DNA from: Larkinella sp. C7
GTDB lineage: Bacteria > Bacteroidota > Bacteroidia > Cytophagales > Spirosomataceae
Length of the DNA stretch: 64,000 nucleotides
Direction of reading: 5' to 3'
Assembly (NCBI RefSeq): GCF_006149005.1
Contig: NZ_VBSL01000001.1
Span: 1,187,443 to 1,251,442, forward strand
This document shows, in pieces, positions 36,208 to 45,220 of this stretch; position 1 is the stretch's first letter, and the number at the start of each line of letters is the position of its first letter. The notes under the pieces are model-generated. The model ran no database searches. It saw nothing but the letters and a program-made list of their open reading frames with translations, and was not told the origin of the DNA. The translations under genes and the position numbers were made by a program.

Positions 36208-37734
36208 ATGCGGAGCCGTGCCGTTTGGATGGTGTGGTGGCTGGTTATGTGCCTGCCCGGAGTCGCTATGGCCCAAAATCTGCTCCAGAACGGCGGTTTT
36301 GAGGAGTACCGAACCTGCCCCCGTCAGGATAATTTGCTGGGTGAAGCGGTTCCCTGGTACAATCCCAACGGCGCCACGCCCGATTTTTACCACCAGTGTT
36401 TTCCGACGGTTCAGATGGAATTGCCACCCCATTCCGGGCAGGGACTGGCCCGGCTCTTTCTGGACGTAAGCTGGGCCGAATACCTTGCCACGCCCCTGAA
36501 AAAACCGCTGGTTGCCGACGACTGTTATTTCTTCGAGATGTACGTCGCGACACCAACGCCGAACAAATATTTAAGCGGAACGATCGGTGCTTTTTTGTCC
36601 GAAAAACCGATCACTTCCCCGGAAAAAGGATTGCTTCCCGTAGATGCCCAGGTGATTGACAATGCCCTGACCACCAGCATTCCAATGTTGCGCTGGGAAC
36701 GGATTTCGGGCTACGTCAAAGCCAAAGGCGGAGAGCAATATTTAACCATCGGGAGTTTCAAAAAGCTGCCGGTTTTTCTGGGGTATTTCTACCTTTTCAT
36801 CGACGACGTTTCGCTGTTGCCCATTAAAATGGACCTCGGAAACGACACCACGCTTTGTGGCCGGAACAGCACGCTCCTGCTCGATGCCACCACGCCCGGT
36901 GCCACCGAATACCGCTGGCACGACGGCAGCACCGCACCCACGTTTCGGGCCACCCAACCGGGCCATTATTCCGTCACGGTCACCACGCCCTGCAAAGTCC
37001 TGCGCGACACCATCCGGGTGGATTACGCCCTCGATTTCGACCTCGGCCGCGACACGACGCTGTGTGAGGGACAAACCCTGACGCTCAAAACGCCCGCCGG
37101 TGTTCCGCCAACGTTCCGCTGGCAGGACGGTTCTACTACCCTGACCTATCCCGTCCGGCAGGATGGCTTATACAGTTTGCGGGTCGAACAGGCTCGTTGC
37201 GTGGCGACCGATAGCATTCAGATCCGGTTTGTACCGCCACCCCGGCTGAATCTGGGCCTGGATCAGAACCTGTGCGGGGCAGAAGTGTATACCATCCGGC
37301 CCGACTTTGCCGAGGGGAAATTCAGCTGGCAGGACCCATTCGAAGCGGTTGTCAGAACCGTGGGGCAGTCCGGCTTTTTTCAGGCGTCGGTGAGCAACGA
37401 TTGCGCCACGGTTCGCGATACCGTTCGCATTTCGTACGCCGATTGCGGCTGCGTGTTGTATACACCGGATATTTTTACGCCCAACGCCGACGGACAAAAC
37501 GATGTCTTTCAACCCTTTGGCTGCGGAGACATTACCATTACGTCGCTGTCGATTTTCAACCGCTGGGGCGAGCTGGTTTTCCAGACCACCGAGCCGCCAT
37601 TCGCCTGGAACGGGATGTATCAGGGAAAAACCGCGCCGGTTGGCGTGTATGGCTGGCAGATTCGCTACCAGCTTCAGCAGGGCACCGGCGTGCTGGCCGA
37701 ACAAAAACGGGGCGCACTCGGTCTGACCCGATAG
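36208..37734 (+). CDS. T9SS type B (CHU_C) secreted protein
   Basis: A 508-residue protein with a signal peptide (MVWWLVMCLPGVAMAQ). Residues about 23-200 are a galactose-binding-like beta-sandwich often seen in such proteins (NLLQNGGFEEYRTCP). Residues about 210-410 contain PKD/Ig-like repeats marked by DLGNDTTLCG, DLGRDTTLCEG and NLGLDQNLCG. Residues 413-508 are the gliding-motility C-terminal domain (TPDIFTPNADGQNDVFQPFGC, FNRWGELVFQT, PVGVYGWQIRY), the type B sorting signal of the type IX secretion system. Export to the cell surface or medium is expected. No enzyme domain is visible. Confidence 0.9.
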   Translation: MRSRAVWMVWWLVMCLPGVAMAQNLLQNGGFEEYRTCPRQDNLLGEAVPWYNPNGATPDFYHQCFPTVQMELPPHSGQGLARLFLDVSWAEYLATPLKKPLVADDCYFFEMYVATPTPNKYLSGTIGAFLSEKPITSPEKGLLPVDAQVIDNALTTSIPMLRWERISGYVKAKGGEQYLTIGSFKKLPVFLGYFYLFIDDVSLLPIKMDLGNDTTLCGRNSTLLLDATTPGATEYRWHDGSTAPTFRATQPGHYSVTVTTPCKVLRDTIRVDYALDFDLGRDTTLCEGQTLTLKTPAGVPPTFRWQDGSTTLTYPVRQDGLYSLRVEQARCVATDSIQIRFVPPPRLNLGLDQNLCGAEVYTIRPDFAEGKFSWQDPFEAVVRTVGQSGFFQASVSNDCATVRDTVRISYADCGCVLYTPDIFTPNADGQNDVFQPFGCGDITITSLSIFNRWGELVFQTTEPPFAWNGMYQGKTAPVGVYGWQIRYQLQQGTGVLAEQKRGALGLTR

Positions 37735-37743
37735 TGCGCCCCG
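37708..37743 (-). terminator. Terminator of the subtilisin gene, inside the opposing CDS end
   Basis: CGGGGCGCACT (37708-37718) pairs perfectly with AGTGCGCCCCG (37733-37743). Read on the minus strand it is followed by TTTTTG, so it should end the subtilisin transcript 24 bp after its stop. It overlaps the last codons and the stop of the plus-strand T9SS gene. Confidence 0.65.
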
Positions 37744-37766
37744 CCTTCCATGAATACCAAAAACCG

Positions 37767-39392
37767 TCAGCCTTTTTTCGCGGCTGCTGCGGCTTCTTCG
37801 GCCTCGGCCAGTTTGACGGCTTCGTAGAGATTCACGATGGCACCGGTTTTCGATAAATCGGTAAAATTGACCAGATCCGTAGACTCGGGGCGAAGCACCT
37901 GCCGGTTTTGCACAATGGCCGATTTCTCGATAATCCGCTTCAGATCGCTGTACGTCAGTTTCGGAAAATACGATTTCAGGACGGCGGCAATCCCGCTTAC
38001 GACCGGAGCCGCCATGCTCGTACCGCTCAGGTTGTCATACCCGTTGCGGGGTGTTGTTGAATAAATGGCCATGCCCGGCGCAAACACATCGACGGTTTTG
38101 CGACCATAGTTGGAAAACGGGGCCACCAGGCTTTCGTTGTTTTTGGACGTAATAGCTCCCACCGTAATCAGGTTCGGAATCGCGGACCCATCCATGAACC
38201 GGTCTGATGGAAAACTGGCGGTCGTATCCAGCAATTTGTTGTCATTCCCGGCCGCGTGAATCAGCAGAACGCCTTTGGAAAGCGCGTACCGCATGGCGTC
38301 GTCGACGGCTTTGCGTTGGGGCGAAACGTCTTTTCCGAAGCTCATGTTGATGATCTGGGCACCGTTATTAACCGCATACCGGATCGCGTTGGCCACATCT
38401 TTGTCCCGCTCGTCGCCATCGGGAACGGCCCGAACGGCCATGATCTGAACCTGATCGGCCACACCCTGCACCCCCAGGTTGTTGGTGCGGTCGGCGCCAA
38501 TGATGCCGGCGACGTGCGTGCCGTGCAGCGCGTCGGGGCCGGTAATGTCGGGATTGCCGTAGGCGGTTTCGGTTAGATCGTCGGGTTTATCGCCCACAAT
38601 CGAGCGGCTGTCGAAGTCGGGGTTGTAGGCGTATTCCGCTTTGCCTTTCAGGTCTTCCAGTCCTCTGGTCAGTTCGGCCTGAATATCTTCGGCTTGCCCG
38701 AATCCCTGCGCACTGGTCATTTCATAGAGAGCGGCAGCCGCTTTTTTCACAAAATCGTTGTCGGTGGCCGGATTGCGCAGCGTCGCGGTGTCCAGTTTGG
38801 AGACGTTCAGGGCTTTTTTCAGCCCATCAATGATCGTCACCAGTTGGGTACTGAACGTGCTGTAAGAATCGTATTGCTCCTTATACTCAGCGCGTTTCTT
38901 CTCCATCTCCGTTTTATATTTCACGAACTGGTCGAATTCCTTCTGTTGCGCCGGTTTCAGCGACGACCGGTTTTTGCCTTCATACAAAGGGCGCAGCCGG
39001 GCGTATTGCCGGGTCACTTCGGCGGTTTCGTACTGGACGTTCCGGCCGTCTTTTCCGCCGATAAAATTCCAGCCGTGGACGTCATCGACGTAGCCGTTTT
39101 TATCGTCGTCGATCCCGTTGCCGGGAATTTCCTTCGGATTGGTCCACAGAATTCGTTTTAAATCTTCGTGCGTGGAGTCGATTCCGCCATCGATCACGGC
39201 CACGACGACCGGCGTCGGTTTGCGGTGGCTGAGTAACTCGCGGTAGGTACGATCCGTGCTGATTCCCCAGACGCTGTCGGCTTTCGAATCGAGGTGGAAC
39301 CATTGGGACGTTTGGGCCTGCCCACGGGCGAAACCAAACAGGATGAATGTATAGAGACCCAGGAGTCGGAATACAAACTTTTTGAACGACAT
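37767..39392 (-). CDS. Exported subtilisin-family (S8) serine protease with long insertion
   Basis: A 541-residue protein with a signal peptide (FRLLGLYTFILFGFARGQAQ). The catalytic triad is D68 (VVAVIDGGID), H290 (LHGTHVAG) and S459 (SGTSMAAP), with the oxyanion Asn in AAGNDN near 383. The Asp-to-His distance is 222 residues, against about 30 in subtilisin; the inserted part (about 105-275) is charged and helical and contains a probable coiled coil (FVKYKTEMEKKRAEYKEQYD). No T9SS sorting domain follows the protease domain, so it is probably periplasmic or surface-bound. The C-terminus is Ala-rich. Confidence 0.9.
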   Translation of the reverse strand: MSFKKFVFRLLGLYTFILFGFARGQAQTSQWFHLDSKADSVWGISTDRTYRELLSHRKPTPVVVAVIDGGIDSTHEDLKRILWTNPKEIPGNGIDDDKNGYVDDVHGWNFIGGKDGRNVQYETAEVTRQYARLRPLYEGKNRSSLKPAQQKEFDQFVKYKTEMEKKRAEYKEQYDSYSTFSTQLVTIIDGLKKALNVSKLDTATLRNPATDNDFVKKAAAALYEMTSAQGFGQAEDIQAELTRGLEDLKGKAEYAYNPDFDSRSIVGDKPDDLTETAYGNPDITGPDALHGTHVAGIIGADRTNNLGVQGVADQVQIMAVRAVPDGDERDKDVANAIRYAVNNGAQIINMSFGKDVSPQRKAVDDAMRYALSKGVLLIHAAGNDNKLLDTTASFPSDRFMDGSAIPNLITVGAITSKNNESLVAPFSNYGRKTVDVFAPGMAIYSTTPRNGYDNLSGTSMAAPVVSGIAAVLKSYFPKLTYSDLKRIIEKSAIVQNRQVLRPESTDLVNFTDLSKTGAIVNLYEAVKLAEAEEAAAAAKKG

Positions 39393-39604
39393 AGAAAAGA
39401 AGGTTAGCAGTTGTCTATTTCTGTTAACAACTGAAACAGAAACTGGTTCGCGCTGGTAGCAGTCTAGTATAACGAATCGAAGGCGAATTCCGGTATATTT
39501 TACTAATTTTAGCCGGAAGCTGCGTTAATTTCACCCAAATCAGGGGATGGTATGGCCCATCAGGCAATAATTTGGTTATTTTGAACGTGTAGCTTTCTGC
39601 CCCG

Positions 39605-40228
39605 TTATTTCAGAAAACAAATTCCCGGTAAAAGTAAAAGCAGTAACCCGGCATACCAGTATTCCTTCAGTTCTTTCAGGGCCCGCCAGAGCAGGTTGGC
39701 AACCGCCCCCCGGCTGAGCGACATGACTTCGGCAATGGCCTCGTTGTCCAGATTTTCGTAAAACCGGAGGTAAATAATCTCCTGCTGACGCCGGGAAAGC
39801 TGAGGAATGAGTTGCTGAAGCTTCCGGACGTAATACTGGCTGGTTTCGTCTTCGATAATGGCGGTTTCGATGGGCAAATCGCCCACCACGGCGGCATCAA
39901 AATCCAGTTCTTCACTTTGTTCCAGCCACTTGTCTCCGGTTTTTCGCCGGAGAATTCTTCGCCGGATCGAAACCAGCAAATAGAGTTTAACCGAATCCGG
40001 TTCGCTGATGGTGCGCCGTTTGTCCCAGATTTCCAGAAAGAGGTCCTGAATGCAATCTTTGATGGCTTCGCGATCGCGGGAGAATTTGCTGCCGTAGCCA
40101 TACAGCCGTTTGTAATACCGCTCGGCCAGTTCGCCTAATGCCACTTCATCCCCTTCCCTGAACTGATGCCACAGGGCCGCGTCGGTTAGCGATTCAGAAG
40201 GACGGTTTTGGGAGGATGAGCGAAACAT
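39605..40228 (-). CDS. ECF RNA polymerase sigma factor with hydrophobic C-terminal tail
   Basis: A 207-residue sigma-70 family protein. Region 2 is at about 25-95 (YYKRLYGYGSKFSRDREAIKDCIQDLFLEIWDKR) and region 4 at about 135-188 (LPQLSRRQQEI-like helix, NLDNEAIAEVMSLSRGAVANLLWRALKEL). After region 4 comes WYAGLLLLLLPGICFLK (191-207), a strongly hydrophobic end that a soluble sigma factor does not need; it could touch the membrane or the FecR partner. It is divergent from FecR and the SusC/D genes at 40469-46888 and is their likely regulator. Confidence 0.92.
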   Translation of the reverse strand: MFRSSSQNRPSESLTDAALWHQFREGDEVALGELAERYYKRLYGYGSKFSRDREAIKDCIQDLFLEIWDKRRTISEPDSVKLYLLVSIRRRILRRKTGDKWLEQSEELDFDAAVVGDLPIETAIIEDETSQYYVRKLQQLIPQLSRRQQEIIYLRFYENLDNEAIAEVMSLSRGAVANLLWRALKELKEYWYAGLLLLLLPGICFLK

Positions 40229-40468
40229 ACAGCATGGTACGACTAATTTCTGGTGGTAGCAACCGGCAAACTAAACCCGTATTCCACCAGGAGCCGCCGG
40301 TAAAAGAGGCTATCAACCGGTTTTTACCCGCTCCCGGCGCATTCTGCCAACTACAAAAGTCGGGGTACTGCCGGCATTTATAAAAAAATAAAATGATTTT
40401 TTTGATTATTTCCGGCACCATGTTGATTCTCCTTCTCTGAACCGCCTTTTTAACGTTCCGCCTTTTTC

Positions 40469-41590
40469 ATGAAGCTCTACCAGCAGGTTGACGATTTTTT
40501 GAACGACGCCACCTTCCACGCCTGGATCGACGGCGACCCGGACGCGACGGCCTTCTGGACGGCCTGGCGCAGCCAGTACCCGGAACAACGGGCGGTTTTG
40601 AATCAGGCCAAAGCACTGGTATACGCCCTGAAACAACAACCGGTGGATTTGTCAGACGACGAAGTCCGCCAGGAAGTGCAACACCTGGTGGGGCAGTTCC
40701 GTCAACGGAAACAGGCCGAGCGGACAAACGACGACGAATCCCGATCTGAACCCATTGTTTGGTGGGGGCAAAACCGGCGAACCTGGCTGAGTCTGGCCGC
40801 TTCGGTTCTCGTGATCATCGGATTGGGCTTGCTGCTGCTGCCGAAACTCCCTTCACCGACCCATCAGACGACCTACCGCCCGCCTTTGAGCGCTGGTTCG
40901 ACGGTGCTTTCAGAGAAAGTGAATGCGACCAACGAACCGCTGACGCTGGTGCTAAGCGACGGGTCGGCCATTACGCTGGAGAAAAACAGCCGCATCCGTT
41001 ATCCGAAGACGTTTACCGGTTCGTTTCGGGAAGTGTATTTGTCGGGCGAAGCATTTTTTGAAATTGCCCGGAATCCCGAAAAACCGTTCCTGATCTACGC
41101 CAACGAAACCGTCACCAAAGTGCTGGGCACCAGCTTTCGCATTCGGGCGTTCGATCACGAACCGGAAGTGGCCGTGGCCGTCCGAACCGGGAAAGTCTCG
41201 GTTTTCGCTGAAAAGACGTTCCGGAAAACGAAGACTCAAACCCGCAACGGCGTTCTCCTGATTCGAAATCAGGAAGTGGTCTTTAACCGAAAAACCGAAC
41301 AGTTGCAACGCGGACTGGTCGCAAAACCGGAGCTGGTGGCCGTGGCTACCCACGTTCAGGAGCTGGATTTCGAAGATGTTCCGGTGACGCAGGTGCTGGC
41401 CAAACTGGAAAAAGCCTACGGCGTCGCTATCGATTACAAGGCGGATCTGCTGGAAAAATGCCCGATTACCGCTCAGTTTTCGGATGAAACGCTGTCCGTA
41501 AAACTCGGTTTTATTTGCCAGGCCATTGGAGCGACCTATGAGGTTGTGGAGGGCCGGGTGATTATTCACAGCCAGGGTTGCACGCCCTGA
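40469..41590 (+). CDS. FecR-family anti-sigma factor of the SusC/D locus
   Basis: A 373-residue FecR protein: cytoplasmic N-terminus (about 1-95), one membrane helix (about 99-118, LSLAASVLVIIGLGLLLL), the FecR domain (LTLVLSDGSAITLEKNSRIRY, REVYLSGEAFFEIARNPEKPF, TKVLGTSFRI) and the DUF4974 domain (VTQVLAKLEKAYGVAID). It should hold the divergent ECF sigma factor inactive until the STN domain of the adjacent SusC reports substrate. The gene is 287 bp upstream of SusC on the same strand. It has no signal peptide, as usual for FecR. Confidence 0.93.
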   Translation: MKLYQQVDDFLNDATFHAWIDGDPDATAFWTAWRSQYPEQRAVLNQAKALVYALKQQPVDLSDDEVRQEVQHLVGQFRQRKQAERTNDDESRSEPIVWWGQNRRTWLSLAASVLVIIGLGLLLLPKLPSPTHQTTYRPPLSAGSTVLSEKVNATNEPLTLVLSDGSAITLEKNSRIRYPKTFTGSFREVYLSGEAFFEIARNPEKPFLIYANETVTKVLGTSFRIRAFDHEPEVAVAVRTGKVSVFAEKTFRKTKTQTRNGVLLIRNQEVVFNRKTEQLQRGLVAKPELVAVATHVQELDFEDVPVTQVLAKLEKAYGVAIDYKADLLEKCPITAQFSDETLSVKLGFICQAIGATYEVVEGRVIIHSQGCTP

Positions 41591-41877
41591 CGGTTTCCAA
41601 ACGCTTTTCGTGATTTGTATCTTTTCAAAACCACCTGCCTTGCCTATGCCTGACTAAAAACTCTACTTCTCCTCACCGCCTTCGCGAAAACGTCGCTGGG
41701 TTGGCGTGTCCGACTGCCTGACCGGTAATGGTTCCAACAGCATCGTTCCGACACCCGACCGCGCCCCCCAGCCCGTTCCACCCATTTCCTCATCGGATTG
41801 CAAGACGCCCTGTTGGGCGTCGATGAGGGATTTTTTGTCCATTTCGAACCGAAACGACTCAAAAAACGACCCAATTT

Positions 41878-44800
41878 ATGAAAAATCCAGACTGGATTTC
41901 ACCCTCCTTTATCAAGCTTATGAAACTTTCCCTCCTCCAGGTGCTGCTTGCTGCCTGTGTGGTTAGCCTCTCCTTCGCCCGCGATAGCCGGGCTCAGGAA
42001 ATGCTGAACAAGAAAGTAACCGTACAGGTGGTCGATAAGGATATTAAAACCACCCTGAAGTCCATCGGCAAAGCGGCTCAGGTACGGTTTCTGTACAGCT
42101 CGCTGCTCATTCAGGCCGACCGGAAAGTGACGTTTACGGCGGTCGATGAACGGCTGGAAACCATCCTCGACCAACTCCTGACACCGTTGAAAATTAACTA
42201 TAAAGTGGAGGGCAAACAGATCCTGCTCACCGCCACACCGGCAGTCAAACTACTGCCTGACAACGAAATGGCCCACACCGCCCCGCTCGACCAGCCGGTA
42301 TCCGGCACTGTAACCGACGAAAAGGGCGAGGGCTTGCCGGGCGTCAACCTCATTCAGAAAGGCACCAGCCGGGGAACGACCACCGATAAAGACGGCAAGT
42401 TTACGTTTCAGGTATCCGACGGGAAGGCGGTTTTGGTCGTTAGCTCCATTGGCTATGTAACGCAGGAAATTCCGGTTACCAGCCGACAGGTTCTCACCAT
42501 TCAGATGGTATCCGATACCAAGGCGTTGAGTGAAGTTGTCGTGGTGGGTTACGGAACCCAGTCGAAACGAAACGTAACCGGTTCGGTGGCAAAAGTAGAC
42601 ATGAAAGTTACCGAAAACCTGCCCAATACGAACGTCGCTCAGGCCCTGCGCGGGCGCGTCGCCGGGGTGCAGTTTATCGACAACGGACGACCGGGGCAAG
42701 GCGGCAGCATTCTCGTTCGGGGCCGTCGGTCCATCACCGCCAGCAACGATCCGCTCATTATTCTGGACGGCATTTTTTTCAACGGCAGTCTGGCCGAAAT
42801 CAACCCGAACGACATCGAGTCGATGGAAATCCTGAAAGACGCCAGTGCAGCCGCCATTTACGGTTCCAAAGCCGCCAACGGTGTTATTCTGATTACGTCC
42901 AAACGCGGCAAAAGCGACAAGCCAACCATTCGGGTGAACAGCTACTATGGCGTGGCCGACTGGAGTAACCGCATCAAAATGCTGTCGCCGGAACGCTACC
43001 TCCAGAAAACACTGGATTACCGCGCACAAAGCGGACAGGAAGCCAATCCGGCCAACGTGGCCACTTATCTCCAGAATACCGAAGCCGAGAATTACCGCAA
43101 TGGTACCATCACCGATCCCTGGGATGAAATTTCGCAGAAAGCCGGGGTTCAGTCCTACGACCTGAGTATTGCCGGCCAGTCGGGCCGCACCAACTACCTG
43201 GTATCCGGGGCCTTTGTGAACGAACAGGGACTGATTTACAAGGACATGGCGAAACGCGTTACGCTACGAACCAATCTGGAGACGAAGGTGGCCGACTGGC
43301 TGACGGTGGGCACCAATGCGACCTACGCCCGGCGGGATTTGTCAGGCGTCGATGTGGCCCTCAACTGGGCGGCCCAGATCAGTCCCTTTGCCAAAATGTA
43401 TTACGATGACGCCAAAACAGACCCGGTCCACTTTCCGCAGGATGTGCAACTGGTTCCGAATCCCCTTTTTAACTCCATCCGGCGTCAGAATGAAGAAATA
43501 TACCACAACCTGTTTTCAAATTTCTACGCCAAGATTGAGGTTCCTTTCATCAAGGGACTTAGTTACCGGATCAATTACTCGCCGAATTATCGCTGGCAAC
43601 ACAACTACACCTTCGAACCGGCGTACCAGCGTTTTGGCGAGAACATTCTGGCGAATGCCACGAAATACAACGTCGAAATTTTCGACTGGGTGCTGGAAAA
43701 CATTGCTACCTACAGCCGCCAACTGGGCCGCGATCATGCCTTTGATGTGACGCTTTTGTATGGCCGCAACCACAGCCAGTCGGAATCGACCACCGCTACG
43801 GCTTCCAATTTCTTCAACGGCGCCAACGGCTGGAATAACCTGGGTATTGCCCAAACCCAGCAAACAACAACGGGAGCCTCCGCGCAGGACGGTGTTTCGT
43901 CGATGTTGCGGCTGAACTATCATTTCAAAGACCGCTACCTGCTGACACTCACCGCCCGCCGGGATGGCAGTTCGGTGTTTGGTGCCCAGAACAAGTATGC
44001 AACCTTTCCATCAGCCGCCCTGGCCTGGATTGCTTCCGATGAGCCTTTTCTGAAGTCGATGCCCTTCATCGACCTGCTGAAGTTTCGCGTGTCGTACGGG
44101 TCGGTGGGGAATCAGGCCATTTCGCCTTATCAATCCCTGAGTCGTTCGGCAATCGCGCAGTATGTTTTCGGCGACGGCAGCCCGACCTACACCGGCACCT
44201 ATCCATCGGGCATGGCCAACACCGATCTGAAGTGGGAAACCACCACCTCAGCCAACGTCGCGGTTGATTTTGAAATCCTGAAAGGACGGGTTGGCGGAAC
44301 GCTCGAATATTACAATATGGACACCAAAAATTTACTCCTGGACCGTTCCCTGCCGTCCGCTACCGGTTTCAAATCGGTCATCACCAACCTGGGGGCCACC
44401 AACAACCGGGGGTTCGAGCTGACGATCAATACCGCCAACCTTCAGCGGGGTCCTTTTGAATGGAGCAGCAACATCGTGTTTTCGACCAACCGAAACCGCA
44501 TTGTGCACATCTACAGCCGCGATCTGAACGGCGATGGTGTAGAGGACAATGATCTGGGCAATAAGTGGTTCATCGGTCAGCCCGTGCAGGTTGCTTTCGA
44601 CTACCTCATCGACGGTGTTTACCAGGAGGGCGATCAGCTTCCGACCGGTTATAAAGCGGGTTTTTACCGCCTGAAAGACCTGAATGGCGACGGCAAAATC
44701 ACCACCGACGACCGCACGGTGGTGGGGCGGCTGGAACCCAAATACCGCTGGGGGTTGACGAACACGTTCCGCTACAGCAATTTCACGCTGTCGGTATTCC

Positions 44801-45189
44801 TGAACGCCATGCAAGGCTGGATCAGAAGTTATAACCAGATGATTCCGAGCAACAATTTTCCGGGAAGTGCGTCCAATTTCCCGGACAACGGCTGGTGGAC
44901 GTCCGAAAACAAATCGAACACGATGGCATCGCTGGTGTATACCAATCCGTACGGACACGGGTATTACGTCAGCCGCGATTTTGTTCGGGTGCAGGATGTT
45001 TCGCTGGCGTATGAATTGCCGAAAACGCTCCTGAATCGCTGGAAAGTCGGAACCATCCGGGCCTACGTCAGTGGCAAAAACCTGCTCACCTTCACGAAGT
45101 ACCCCGGTTTTGACCCCGAAATCGGCTCCGAAGCCAGCGGTTATCCCATGTCCCGCACCCTGACGGGCGGTATCAACCTCAGTTTTTAA
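41878..45189 (+). CDS. SusC/RagA-family TonB-linked outer membrane transporter with STN domain
   Basis: A 1103-residue protein. The leader is MKNPDWISPSFIKLMKLSLL, with the signal peptide proper from the Met at residue 15. Residues about 45-120 are the STN signalling domain (VQVVDKDIKTTLKSIGKAAQVRFLY in outline), about 140-220 a carboxypeptidase-regulatory-like domain (GTVTDEKGEGLPGVNLIQKGT), then the TonB plug with VVVGYGTQSKRNVTGSVA and DPLIILDGIFFNG, and a C-terminal barrel ending GGINLSF. It imports an oligosaccharide captured by SusD. The STN domain links it to FecR and the ECF sigma factor. The 287 bp upstream carry no other gene. Confidence 0.95.
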   Translation: MKNPDWISPSFIKLMKLSLLQVLLAACVVSLSFARDSRAQEMLNKKVTVQVVDKDIKTTLKSIGKAAQVRFLYSSLLIQADRKVTFTAVDERLETILDQLLTPLKINYKVEGKQILLTATPAVKLLPDNEMAHTAPLDQPVSGTVTDEKGEGLPGVNLIQKGTSRGTTTDKDGKFTFQVSDGKAVLVVSSIGYVTQEIPVTSRQVLTIQMVSDTKALSEVVVVGYGTQSKRNVTGSVAKVDMKVTENLPNTNVAQALRGRVAGVQFIDNGRPGQGGSILVRGRRSITASNDPLIILDGIFFNGSLAEINPNDIESMEILKDASAAAIYGSKAANGVILITSKRGKSDKPTIRVNSYYGVADWSNRIKMLSPERYLQKTLDYRAQSGQEANPANVATYLQNTEAENYRNGTITDPWDEISQKAGVQSYDLSIAGQSGRTNYLVSGAFVNEQGLIYKDMAKRVTLRTNLETKVADWLTVGTNATYARRDLSGVDVALNWAAQISPFAKMYYDDAKTDPVHFPQDVQLVPNPLFNSIRRQNEEIYHNLFSNFYAKIEVPFIKGLSYRINYSPNYRWQHNYTFEPAYQRFGENILANATKYNVEIFDWVLENIATYSRQLGRDHAFDVTLLYGRNHSQSESTTATASNFFNGANGWNNLGIAQTQQTTTGASAQDGVSSMLRLNYHFKDRYLLTLTARRDGSSVFGAQNKYATFPSAALAWIASDEPFLKSMPFIDLLKFRVSYGSVGNQAISPYQSLSRSAIAQYVFGDGSPTYTGTYPSGMANTDLKWETTTSANVAVDFEILKGRVGGTLEYYNMDTKNLLLDRSLPSATGFKSVITNLGATNNRGFELTINTANLQRGPFEWSSNIVFSTNRNRIVHIYSRDLNGDGVEDNDLGNKWFIGQPVQVAFDYLIDGVYQEGDQLPTGYKAGFYRLKDLNGDGKITTDDRTVVGRLEPKYRWGLTNTFRYSNFTLSVFLNAMQGWIRSYNQMIPSNNFPGSASNFPDNGWWTSENKSNTMASLVYTNPYGHGYYVSRDFVRVQDVSLAYELPKTLLNRWKVGTIRAYVSGKNLLTFTKYPGFDPEIGSEASGYPMSRTLTGGINLSF

Positions 45190-45220
45190 CATTCCTGTCA
45201 CCCTGAACGGATTTCAATCT

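Noticed and set aside
44332-45201. A 289-codon minus-strand open frame inside SusC
   Set aside because: Lies wholly within the barrel region of SusC and its product has shadow-type composition.
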